Position numbers and translations under genes: made by a program. From contig NZ_JAILPX010000137.1 in the NCBI RefSeq assembly GCF_024699275.1, positions 1 through 22,168 of the forward strand: DNA of 22,168 bases. The letters run 5' to 3'. Below the pieces are notes generated by a model. It worked only from the letters and a program-made list of their open reading frames with translations, searched no databases and had not been told where the DNA came from. Source of the DNA: Selenomonas sp. (GTDB lineage Bacteria; Bacillota_C; Negativicutes; Selenomonadales; Selenomonadaceae). Below are positions 1 through 7,268 of this stretch, one piece after another (position 1 is the first letter of the stretch; each line of letters opens with the position of its first letter).

Positions 1-951
1 GCTTATGTTGATATCGGATACAAGCAGGAAATTGCTATTCCGAAGCGCGAGCTGGCTTATCCGGCTCCTGAGTCCGCTGAGGACGTAGTAAAGGTTGGCG
101 ACAAGATTGATGTTTACATTGTTTCCCTGGGCGGTGACAATGGCGGCATTCTTTCCAAAGTTAAGGCTGACCGTATGGTTGCTTGGAAGGAAATGGAAGC
201 CATCATGGAACGCGGTGAAACGGTTCAGGCTACCATCAACCAGGTGGTTAAGGGCGGTCTCGTAGCTTCCGTTAACGGCCTGCGCGGCTTCATTCCTGCA
301 TCCCAGATGGAACTGCATTTCGTTAAGGATCTGTCCATTTATGCTGGTCAGACTGTAGAATGCGAAATCATTGAAATCGATGTTCATAAGCAGCGCCTTG
401 TTCTTTCCCGCCGTAAGCTTCTGGAAGCTGTTCGCGCTGAGAAGGAAGAAGAGGTGTTCTCTACTCTGCAGCCGGATACCATCGTTCGCGGTACGGTTAA
501 ACGTATTGTTGACTACGGTGCATTCATTGATATCGGCGGCGTAGATGGTCTGGCACATATCTCTGATTTGGCTTGGAGCCGTGTGAAACATCCGTCTGAT
601 GTTCTGGAAGTTGGCCAGGAACTGGATGTGTATGTAAAGAGCATCGATCAGGAAGCAAAGCGCATTTCCCTGTCCGTAAAGGATACCATGCGTGATCCCT
701 GGCTGGACAATGCTGAAAAGTATGCGGAAGGCGACATCATCGAAGGCAAGATCATCAAACTGACGGACTTCGGTGCATTCATGGAAATCGAACCGGGCTT
801 CGATGGCTTGATTCCCATGGGCGAGCTGGCTGAAAAGCGCATTGAACGTGCCGATGAAGCTGTTCATGTAGGCGATGAAGTTAAGGTTAAGGTTCTGCGT
901 ATCGACACGAAGCGTAAACGCATTTCGCTGTCCATCACCAAAGCTAACTAA
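1..951 (+). CDS. rpsA: Ribosomal protein S1-type protein, 5' end outside window
   Basis: The reading frame is open from base 1, so the gene is cut by the window edge; 316 residues are visible. The visible part holds the end of one S1 (OB-fold RNA-binding) domain (about 1-55) and three complete ones (about 72-138, 158-227, 243-314). The last two show the typical pattern Y/F-G-A-F followed by D-G-L and end in R-I-S-L-S. S1 proteins bind mRNA at the ribosome. In many Clostridia and Negativicutes an S1 protein of four domains is fused behind IspH (the last enzyme of the MEP isoprenoid pathway). The four-domain count fits that arrangement, but the IspH part would lie upstream and cannot be seen. 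A terminator follows directly. The identity as S1-family is certain; the exact name and the fusion are inference. Confidence 0.88.
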   Translation, partial: AYVDIGYKQEIAIPKRELAYPAPESAEDVVKVGDKIDVYIVSLGGDNGGILSKVKADRMVAWKEMEAIMERGETVQATINQVVKGGLVASVNGLRGFIPASQMELHFVKDLSIYAGQTVECEIIEIDVHKQRLVLSRRKLLEAVRAEKEEEVFSTLQPDTIVRGTVKRIVDYGAFIDIGGVDGLAHISDLAWSRVKHPSDVLEVGQELDVYVKSIDQEAKRISLSVKDTMRDPWLDNAEKYAEGDIIEGKIIKLTDFGAFMEIEPGFDGLIPMGELAEKRIERADEAVHVGDEVKVKVLRIDTKRKRISLSITKAN

Positions 952-974
952 CAGCTTCATAAAAAAGAATAAAC

Positions 975-1010
975 ACAGGGGAGTGATGTTTTCCATCACT
1001 CCTTTGTTTC
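975..1010 (+). terminator. Rho-independent terminator after the S1 gene
   Basis: GGAGTGATG (980-988) pairs perfectly with CATCACTCC (994-1002) around a five-base loop. The stem extends outward to 975/1007 with two G-T pairs and is followed by a T-rich run (TTTGTTTC). It lies 24 bases after the S1 stop codon and before the DUF512 gene. Confidence 0.8.
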
Positions 1011-1037
1011 GTTAGAATTAGAATGAAAGAGAAATGT

Positions 1038-2444
1038 ATGAGCAGAGAATACGCTGGAGTTATTTCCAGAGTGAATGAGGGCAGTCTGGCTGAGGAGCTG
1101 GACCTTGTGCCGGGAGATAAGATTATCGCCATCAATGAGCAGCCCCTGCGGGATATCATCGATGTGAGTTTTGCCATGGCCGATGAAGAAATCGACCTGA
1201 CGGTGGAGCATGCAGATGGGGAGCGGGAAATTATTTCCTTTGATAAGGACTTCGATGAGGAATTAGGTGTAGAATTCCAGTCGGCTGTCTTTGACGGCAT
1301 CCGCAACTGCGCCAATCATTGCTACTTCTGCTTTGTGGATATGATTGCCCCCAATATGCGGGGCAGTTTGTCCATCAAGGATGATGATTACCGGCTGTCC
1401 TTTCTCTATGGTAATTTTGTGACCATGACCAATATGGGGCCGGCGGATTTTAAGCGCATTGAGCAATTTCATCTGTCCCCCTTATATGTTTCGGTGCAGT
1501 GCATGAATCCGGAACTGCGGGCGCAGATGCTGCGCTGCAAGGGAGCGGCTAAGATTGCCCAGCAGTTGGACAATTTGGAAAAAGCCGGGGCCGACTACCA
1601 CACCCAGATTGTGCTCTGCGCTGGTCTCAACGATGGGGAGGAATTGGAGCGTTCCATTCGGGAAATCGCTGACCGGCGTCCCCATGCCCTCTCTATGGCC
1701 GTTGTGCCCGTAGGCCTGACAAAGTACCGTCAGGACCCTTTTCCTTTAAAGCAGTTTGATGCTGAGGGCGCGGCGCAGGTTATCGACATGGTGGAGAAAT
1801 GGCAGCGCAAATTCCAGCAGGAAGAGGGGAGAACCTTCCTTTATCTGGGGGATGAGTTCTACTTCCTGGCTGGCCGCGAGGTTCCGTCTACGGAATTTTA
1901 CGACGGCTTTCCTCAGCTGGATAATGGCATTGGCCTGACTCGCAGCTTTATCAATGATTGGGAGCTTACGGAGCAGGAAACAGAATCGTCTCAAGGATAT
2001 GCTGAACCGCTGTGCATTGATGTGGTTACAGGAACGGCTGTAGCCCCCATGATGGAGAAGCTGGCAAAGTCCTTGAATGTACCAAACCTGCAGGTGCGGA
2101 TTGTGCCGGTGGAAAATGACCATTTCGGTACCACGGTAAATGTATCGGGGCTGCTGACGGCGAAGGATATCCTCCGCACGCTGCAGGATATGCCGGAGGG
2201 GGATAAACGGCAGGGCTTGATTATCCCGGAACCGGCTTTGCGGGCCGGGGAGGATATCTTCCTGGATGATATGACCCTGCAGGAATTTGCTGCCCGTTTC
2301 CCTGGGGTTCGCGTCGAACCGGTGCAGGGCGGGGCAGATTTCTATCATGCCTTGACGGATTGGCTTCGTTATCATAAGGACCGGCAGGGAGAAACTGCTT
2401 ATACCTGGCAGAGCAATGCAGGTTATACGAAGCCTGCAGAATAA
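1038..2444 (+). CDS. DUF512 family PDZ / radical-SAM-like Fe-S protein
   Basis: This is a 468-residue protein. An N-terminal PDZ-like domain (about 5-70) precedes a C-x3-C-x2-C motif (Cys91, Cys95, Cys98), the arrangement that binds the [4Fe-4S] cluster in radical SAM enzymes. A conserved stretch D-D-D-Y-R-L-S-F-L-Y-G-N-F follows at about 115-127, and the C-terminal part corresponds to DUF512. Homologues are annotated as Fe-S oxidoreductases related to NifB/MoaA, and their reaction is not established. The start at 1038 is chosen over an in-frame ATG at 1023: the protein then begins at the PDZ domain as in relatives, and a purine-rich stretch (GAAAGAGAA) precedes it. The gene sits 21 bases before der, so the two are probably co-transcribed. 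Family membership is secure; function is unknown. Confidence 0.88.
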   Translation: MSREYAGVISRVNEGSLAEELDLVPGDKIIAINEQPLRDIIDVSFAMADEEIDLTVEHADGEREIISFDKDFDEELGVEFQSAVFDGIRNCANHCYFCFVDMIAPNMRGSLSIKDDDYRLSFLYGNFVTMTNMGPADFKRIEQFHLSPLYVSVQCMNPELRAQMLRCKGAAKIAQQLDNLEKAGADYHTQIVLCAGLNDGEELERSIREIADRRPHALSMAVVPVGLTKYRQDPFPLKQFDAEGAAQVIDMVEKWQRKFQQEEGRTFLYLGDEFYFLAGREVPSTEFYDGFPQLDNGIGLTRSFINDWELTEQETESSQGYAEPLCIDVVTGTAVAPMMEKLAKSLNVPNLQVRIVPVENDHFGTTVNVSGLLTAKDILRTLQDMPEGDKRQGLIIPEPALRAGEDIFLDDMTLQEFAARFPGVRVEPVQGGADFYHALTDWLRYHKDRQGETAYTWQSNAGYTKPAE

Positions 2445-2465
2445 ATGTAAGAAAGAAGGCAGACC

Positions 2466-3797
2466 ATGAGCAAACCTATCGTTGCCATCGTAGGTCGTCC
2501 GAATGTGGGCAAGTCTACGTTATTTAATCAGATCGGCAAGAAACGTGTTTCCATCGTTGACGATATGCCCGGTGTAACCCGGGACCGGATTTATCTTGAT
2601 GCGGAGTGGCTCAATCATGAGTTCACCATGATTGATACCGGCGGTATCGAATTCGATGAAAGCAATCATATCCTGAAATCCATGCGCAGTCAGGCGGAAA
2701 TCGCCATGGAAGAGGCGGATGTAATCCTCTTCCTGGTGGATGGCCGGACAGGGCTTACCACTGCAGATGAAGAGGTGGCTAAGATTCTGCGCAATACGAA
2801 AAAGCCCGTTGTTTTGGGCGTGAACAAGATTGACAGTCCGCAGCTGGAAATGAATACCTATGAGTTCTATAACTTGGGGCTGGGGGATCCCATTCCTTTG
2901 TCAGCCACCAACGTGATGAATCTGGGTGATTTACTGGATGCCATTGTGGCGGCTTTCCCCGAAGAAGTTCCTGAGGAGAAGGATGAGGATGAAATCAGCA
3001 TTGCGGTCATTGGCCGTCCTAATGTAGGAAAATCCTCGCTGGTTAATCAGCTCTTAGGGGAAGAGCGGGTTATTGTCAGCGATGTGGCCGGCACCACCCG
3101 GGATGCCATCGATACCCATTTCGTCAAGGACGATATGAAGTTCATGCTGATCGATACGGCAGGCATGCGCCGCCGGGGCAAAATCGATGAACCGGTGGAG
3201 CGTTACAGTGTTATGCGCTCTTTGCGGGCTATTGACCGGGCCGATGTGGTGCTCATGGTCATCAATGCCTTTGAAGGCATCACGGAACAGGACAAGAAAA
3301 TTGCTGGCTATGCCCACGAATCCGGCAAGGGTGTGGTCATCGTGGTAAATAAGTGGGATATCTTTCCGGATAAGGATGATAAGTCCACCCTGCGCTTTAC
3401 GGAGGATTTGCGGGAAGAAATCGGCTTTTTGCAGTATGCCCCGGTACTCTATGCTTCGGCACTGACGGGCCAGCGGGTAGGACGGGTGACGGAACTGGTG
3501 AAATATGTGGCAGAACAGCAGTCCATGCGCATTAAGACTAGCGTCTTAAACGAGCTTATCCGGGATGCGGTATCCATCAATCCGCCGCCCATGCATCGTG
3601 GCCGGCGTTTGAAGATTCTCTTCATGACCCAGGCGGATATCAAGCCGCCGAAATTCATTATCTTCGTCAATGACCCGGAACTCATGCATTTTTCCTATTT
3701 ACGGTTTATCGAAAATCGCCTGCGGGAAATGTATGGTTTTGAGGGGACGCCGCTCCGCCTGATTGTCCGGGCAAGGGATGAGGAGGATGATTATTGA
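2466..3797 (+). CDS. der: Ribosome-assembly GTPase Der (EngA)
   Basis: This 443-residue protein has the tandem GTPase domains that define Der. The first has the P-loop G-R-P-N-V-G-K-S (10-17), D-T-G-G (57-60) and N-K-I-D (120-123). The second has G-R-P-N-V-G-K-S (183-190), D-T-A-G (230-233) and N-K-W-D (295-298). A KH-like RNA-binding domain fills about 353-440. The length is normal for the family and all nucleotide-binding motifs are intact. Der acts in maturation of the 50S ribosomal subunit and is essential in most bacteria studied. Its stop codon overlaps the plsY start by one base (TGATG), which suggests translational coupling. Confidence 0.97.
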   Translation: MSKPIVAIVGRPNVGKSTLFNQIGKKRVSIVDDMPGVTRDRIYLDAEWLNHEFTMIDTGGIEFDESNHILKSMRSQAEIAMEEADVILFLVDGRTGLTTADEEVAKILRNTKKPVVLGVNKIDSPQLEMNTYEFYNLGLGDPIPLSATNVMNLGDLLDAIVAAFPEEVPEEKDEDEISIAVIGRPNVGKSSLVNQLLGEERVIVSDVAGTTRDAIDTHFVKDDMKFMLIDTAGMRRRGKIDEPVERYSVMRSLRAIDRADVVLMVINAFEGITEQDKKIAGYAHESGKGVVIVVNKWDIFPDKDDKSTLRFTEDLREEIGFLQYAPVLYASALTGQRVGRVTELVKYVAEQQSMRIKTSVLNELIRDAVSINPPPMHRGRRLKILFMTQADIKPPKFIIFVNDPELMHFSYLRFIENRLREMYGFEGTPLRLIVRARDEEDDY

Positions 3798-4393
3798 TGA
3801 GTGGCATGCTGCTGGCAGGTATTCTCGCTTATATTCTGGGTTCCATTCCCAATGGCCTTTGGCTGGGCAAAGCAGTCTGGCAGACAGACCTGCGGGAACA
3901 TGGCAGTCATAACATCGGTGCCACCAATGCCTGGCGTACCTTGGGAAAAGCTGCAGGCATCGCAATTTTCCTGCTGGACTTTGCCAAGGGAGCGCTGAGC
4001 GTTTATCTGGGTTCAGTTCTGGTGGGGACGCCAGTCTTTATGATTGTTTGCGGTATCCTGGCCATTGTGGGCCATTCCTGTTCCCTGTTTCTGAAGTTCA
4101 AAGGGGGCAAAGGGGTAGCCACGGGCCTGGGGGTGCTGGTCATGCTGATGCCTCTGCCTGCCTTGATCGTATTTTTGATTTGGCTGGCTATTGTGAAGGT
4201 AACGGGCTATGTTTCCCTTGGATCCATTGTGGCGGCTGCCTGTGTACCTCTGTTGGCCTGGTTTATGGACTATGAGTTGCCTTTTATTTTCTTTGGACTG
4301 CTGGCTGCTGTATTTATCATTGTCCGTCACCATAGCAACATTGGCCGTCTCTTGCAGGGGACGGAAAGCAAAATCAAGGCGGCAAAGCGCTGA
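3797..4393 (+). CDS. plsY: Acyl-phosphate:glycerol-3-phosphate acyltransferase PlsY
   Basis: This 198-residue polytopic membrane protein has about five hydrophobic segments. The three PlsY signature regions are present: G-S-H-N-I-G-A-T-N (36-44), G-H-S-C-S-L-F-L-K-F-K-G-G-K-G (92-106) and H-H-S-N-I-G-R-L at about 178-185. PlsY transfers the acyl group from acyl-phosphate to glycerol 3-phosphate, giving lysophosphatidic acid, the first step of phospholipid synthesis in most Firmicutes; its partner PlsX is not in this window. The ATG at 3797 is preferred over a TTG three bases upstream, because AGGAGG (3781-3786) is well placed for it and it overlaps the der stop by one base. Confidence 0.96.
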   Translation: MSGMLLAGILAYILGSIPNGLWLGKAVWQTDLREHGSHNIGATNAWRTLGKAAGIAIFLLDFAKGALSVYLGSVLVGTPVFMIVCGILAIVGHSCSLFLKFKGGKGVATGLGVLVMLMPLPALIVFLIWLAIVKVTGYVSLGSIVAAACVPLLAWFMDYELPFIFFGLLAAVFIIVRHHSNIGRLLQGTESKIKAAKR

Positions 4394-4420
4394 GGCTGTG
4401 CATAGGTGTAAATTTAATCA

Positions 4421-4449
4421 GTGACAATGTATACAAAATGTGCTATACT
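4421..4449 (+). promoter_or_regulatory. Sigma-70-type promoter for the ACT-hom-thrB genes
   Basis: GTGACA (-35, 4421-4426) and TATACT (-10, 4444-4449) are separated by 17 bases. A TG at 4441-4442 adds an extended -10 element. It lies about 42 bases before the start of the ACT-domain gene and after plsY, so it starts a new transcription unit. Confidence 0.7.
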
Positions 4450-4490
4450 ATCTTTTGTGAGTAGAAAATTATCCATTGGAGGCGTAATAT

Positions 4491-4937
4491 ATGAACGAAC
4501 AAAAGAGTGGCTTTTTCCTGGTCCGTGAAGAAATCCTTCCGGAAGCCATCAAGAAAACCATTAAAGTAAAAGAGATGCTTAAACGTGGCGATGCCCGTAC
4601 CATCAATGAAGCGGTGGAGAAGATGGAATTGTCCCGCAGTGCTTATTACAAGTACAAGGACTATGTGTTCCCCTTCTACGAAGCCAGCCAGAACAAGATT
4701 GTCACGCTGACCTTCCTCCTGGAGCATAAGAAAGGGGTTCTTTCCAGCGTGCTGAATACCATTTCGCAGGATTCCGGCAGCGTCATGACCATCAATCAGG
4801 GGATTCCTCTCCAAGGGGTGGCCAATGCCACGGTTTCCATTGAAACCATGAATCTCAGCGTGGATTTGGAAGCTCTGCTGGATAAGCTGCGCATGGTGGA
4901 AGGCGTGAAGCGCCTGGAAGTGCTGGGACAGGCTTAA
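4491..4937 (+). CDS. pheB: ACT-domain protein of the PheB/UPF0735 type
   Basis: This is a 148-residue protein. The N-terminal part (about 20-62) is helical, with a helix-turn-helix-like stretch (M-E-L-S-R-S-A-Y-Y-K-Y-K). The C-terminal part (about 72-145) is an ACT domain with the usual L-L-E-H-K-K-G-V-L turn. ACT domains bind amino acids and regulate amino-acid metabolism. The family was named after Bacillus PheB, but a chorismate mutase activity has not been well established for it. A good Shine-Dalgarno sequence (GGAGG) precedes the ATG. Its place directly before homoserine dehydrogenase and homoserine kinase, behind its own promoter, points to a regulatory role in threonine/methionine precursor synthesis; that role is inferred. 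Confidence 0.88.
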   Translation: MNEQKSGFFLVREEILPEAIKKTIKVKEMLKRGDARTINEAVEKMELSRSAYYKYKDYVFPFYEASQNKIVTLTFLLEHKKGVLSSVLNTISQDSGSVMTINQGIPLQGVANATVSIETMNLSVDLEALLDKLRMVEGVKRLEVLGQA

Positions 4938-4963
4938 TTGAATAGAGAAAAGGGGTGTACCTT

Positions 4964-6262
4964 ATGCAGAAGGTTATTAAGATAGGCTTGTTGGGAGCTG
5001 GAACGGTTGGCTCTGGTGTGATAAATGTGCTGGAGATGAACCGGCAGCAGATTACCGAGCGTGTTGGCGCAGAACTTCAGATTCAAAAGGTTCTGGTGCG
5101 CGACTGCAGTAAGGTGCGCCCCTTTTTGGACGGTTACACCGTTACGGATTCTATTGACGACATCTTAAATGATCCGGAAATCGAGATTGTGGTGGAGCTG
5201 ATGGGGGGCTTGAAGCCCGCTAAGGAATACATGCTGCAGGCCATGGACGCCGGCAAAAATGTGGTCACGGCCAATAAGGATGTGGTGGCCCAATTTGGCA
5301 AGGAAATGTTTGCCATGGCGGAGGAAAAGAACGTGGATTTCCTCTTTGAAGCCAGTGTGGGTGGTGGCATTCCCATCATCACGCCCTTGAAGCAATGTTT
5401 GACCGCCAATCAGATTACGGAAATCATGGGCATTGTCAATGGAACCACCAATTATATGCTGACCAAGATGACGGAATGTGGCAGTGATTATGCTAGTGTG
5501 TTGAAAGAAGCTCAGGAAAAGGGTTATGCAGAAGCCAATCCATCTGCGGATGTGGATGGTCTTGATGCCGCCCGCAAGGCAGCTATTTTGGCTTCTCTGG
5601 CCTTTAATACCCGGGTGGAGCTTAAGGATGTATCCGTAGAGGGCATTACGAAGATAACGCCTGATGATATTGAATATGCCAGAAATCTGGGCTATGTGAT
5701 CAAGTTGCTGGCTGTGGGCAAGGAGACCCCGGAAAATGGTGTGGATGTGCGGGTGCACCCTGTATTTCTGCCGAAGGAGCATCCGTTGGCAGCGGTCAAC
5801 GGTGTCTTTAATGCCATCTTCGTCAAGGGAAATGCCATTGGTGATGCCATGTTCTATGGACAGGGAGCGGGTTCTTTGCCCACGGCTTCGGCCGTAGTAT
5901 CCGATGTGATTGACGTGTCCCGGGATATCCTCCATGATAATTTTGGCCGGGTACGCTGTACCTGTTATGAGCAAAAGCCCATCTGCCCATTGGAGAAGAC
6001 CAAGTCTTCCTATTATGTGCGGCTGCTGGTGGATGATAAGCCTGGTGTTTTGGGGTATGTGGCCACGGCCTTTGGCAATGCCGGAGTCAGCCTGGAGTCC
6101 GTTATTCAGACCCATCGCAATATCGTAGACCATGCGGAAATTGTAGCAATATCCCATCGGGTGGAACATGCCCAGATTGAGGCAGCATTAGCGGCTTTGA
6201 AGGCCCTGCCGGTAGTGGACGAGATTCGCAGTGTCATTCGTGTGGAACAGGAACGGGGGTAA
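4964..6262 (+). CDS. hom: Homoserine dehydrogenase
   Basis: This 432-residue enzyme reduces aspartate 4-semialdehyde to homoserine with NAD(P)H. It has an N-terminal Rossmann fold with G-L-L-G-A-G-T-V-G-S-G (8-18) and T-A-N-K-D (102-106, catalytic-region Lys105). The family signature includes N-G-T-T-N-Y-M-L (159-166) and P-S-A-D-V-D-G-L-D-A-A-R-K (193-205). A C-terminal ACT domain (about 352-430) is the usual site of threonine feedback control. The ATG at 4964 is preferred to an in-frame GTG at 4955, because AAGGGG (about 4949-4955) is correctly spaced for it and the Rossmann fold then begins at once. The next gene, thrB, starts four bases after the stop. Confidence 0.96.
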   Translation: MQKVIKIGLLGAGTVGSGVINVLEMNRQQITERVGAELQIQKVLVRDCSKVRPFLDGYTVTDSIDDILNDPEIEIVVELMGGLKPAKEYMLQAMDAGKNVVTANKDVVAQFGKEMFAMAEEKNVDFLFEASVGGGIPIITPLKQCLTANQITEIMGIVNGTTNYMLTKMTECGSDYASVLKEAQEKGYAEANPSADVDGLDAARKAAILASLAFNTRVELKDVSVEGITKITPDDIEYARNLGYVIKLLAVGKETPENGVDVRVHPVFLPKEHPLAAVNGVFNAIFVKGNAIGDAMFYGQGAGSLPTASAVVSDVIDVSRDILHDNFGRVRCTCYEQKPICPLEKTKSSYYVRLLVDDKPGVLGYVATAFGNAGVSLESVIQTHRNIVDHAEIVAISHRVEHAQIEAALAALKALPVVDEIRSVIRVEQERG

Positions 6263-6266
6263 GTCG

Positions 6267-7199
6267 GTGGATAGTCGCAGTATCTGGGTAAGGGTACCGG
6301 GAACAAGTGCCAATTGTGGGCCTGGTTTTGATTCCATCGGGTTGGCCTGTACCGTCTATAATGACCTGCAGCTGAGATTGACTGAAGAGGAAGGCTGTAG
6401 AATTACCATCAGTGGTGCGGGGGCAGAAAACATTCCCTGCGATCAGCGCAATATCGTTTGGCAGTCGGTGCAGTATCTGTTGCAAAAGGCCGGTATGGGC
6501 GAGGTCTATAAAGGTGCGGTCATGCATATGGAGAACAACGTGCCCCTGTCCCGGGGGCTGGGCAGCAGTGCCACTGCTATAGTGGCGGGACTTAAGGGGG
6601 CCAATGCCCTGCTCAATAACCGCTTTACCCGGCGGGAACTGCTGCAGTTCGCCACGGAGATTGAGGGGCACCCCGACAATGTGGCCCCCGCCATCTATGG
6701 CGGTTTTACCATCAGTACCGTAACCAAGGGGGATGTGGAATGCTTTACCTTGATTCCCAAGCTGCGGTTGAAGCTGGTGGTGGCGGTACCGGATTTTCCG
6801 TTGTCCACGAAAAAGGCCCGGGAGGTCCTGCCTGAGGCGGTGTCCATTAAGGATGCGGTGAACAATATTGGCCGGGCAGGTATGCTGGTGGCAGCCCTTT
6901 GTAAGGGCAATGAGAAATTCCTGCGCAATGTCTTCGAGGATGCTCTGCATCAGCCATACCGGGCCAAACTGATTCCTGGAATGTATGAGGTGTTTAAGGC
7001 TGCGCGTAATGCGGGGGCCTTAGGCGCCAGTCTGAGCGGTGCCGGGCCCTGTCTCATGGCCTATACCCTCCAGCGCCGTCATGTGGAAGAGGCGGTGGGA
7101 CAGGCCATGCAGGAGACCTTTGCCCAGTATGGTGTGCATGCGGATATCCTGTTGTTGGATTTGGATACCCGCGGGGCCCATATTATCAATGATAAATAG
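6267..7199 (+). CDS. thrB: Homoserine kinase
   Basis: This 310-residue GHMP-family kinase phosphorylates homoserine, the step before threonine synthase. It begins with V-P-G-T-S-A-N-C-G-P-G-F-D, has the GHMP ATP-binding loop P-L-S-R-G-L-G-S-S-A-T-A (93-104), the segment E-G-H-P-D-N-V-A-P-A, and a C-terminal G-A-S-L-S-G-A-G-P. The start is a GTG at 6267: a GGGGG stretch lies about seven bases before it, and earlier in-frame codons would extend the protein deep into hom beyond the family's normal N-terminus. The gene follows hom by four bases and is surely in the same operon. Threonine synthase is not in the window. Confidence 0.94.
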   Translation: MDSRSIWVRVPGTSANCGPGFDSIGLACTVYNDLQLRLTEEEGCRITISGAGAENIPCDQRNIVWQSVQYLLQKAGMGEVYKGAVMHMENNVPLSRGLGSSATAIVAGLKGANALLNNRFTRRELLQFATEIEGHPDNVAPAIYGGFTISTVTKGDVECFTLIPKLRLKLVVAVPDFPLSTKKAREVLPEAVSIKDAVNNIGRAGMLVAALCKGNEKFLRNVFEDALHQPYRAKLIPGMYEVFKAARNAGALGASLSGAGPCLMAYTLQRRHVEEAVGQAMQETFAQYGVHADILLLDLDTRGAHIINDK

Positions 7200-7210
7200 A
7201 TGACCGGAAA

Positions 7211-7263
7211 GGGAAGAAGAGCCTTCCCCTTTGGGGAACGCATATTCCTCATGGGGGAAGGCT
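7211..7263 (+). promoter_or_regulatory. Possible leader RNA with alternative hairpins before cca
   Basis: A C-rich strand (7220-7229, AGCCTTCCCC) can pair in three mutually exclusive ways: with GGGAAG upstream (7211-7216), with GGGGAA just downstream (7233-7238, three-base loop), or over ten perfect pairs with GGGGAAGGCT (7254-7263). The last partner includes the ribosome-binding site of cca (start 7269), so that fold would hide it. What is seen is the complementarity; regulation is inferred. Confidence 0.4.
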
Positions 7264-7268
7264 TATGT

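Noticed and set aside
1746..2375. - strand open frame of 209 codons inside the DUF512 gene
   Set aside because: Shadow of a well-supported gene, with no ribosome-binding site or recognisable domain.
5165..6169. Long - strand open frame (334 codons) across hom
   Set aside because: It is antisense to a gene with all homoserine dehydrogenase motifs, has no family pattern and is rich in H, G and I as shadow frames are.
7200..7268. Upstream ATG start for cca
   Set aside because: It would add 23 residues not seen in the family, with no Shine-Dalgarno sequence, and cover the inverted repeats. ATG 7269 has a strong site.
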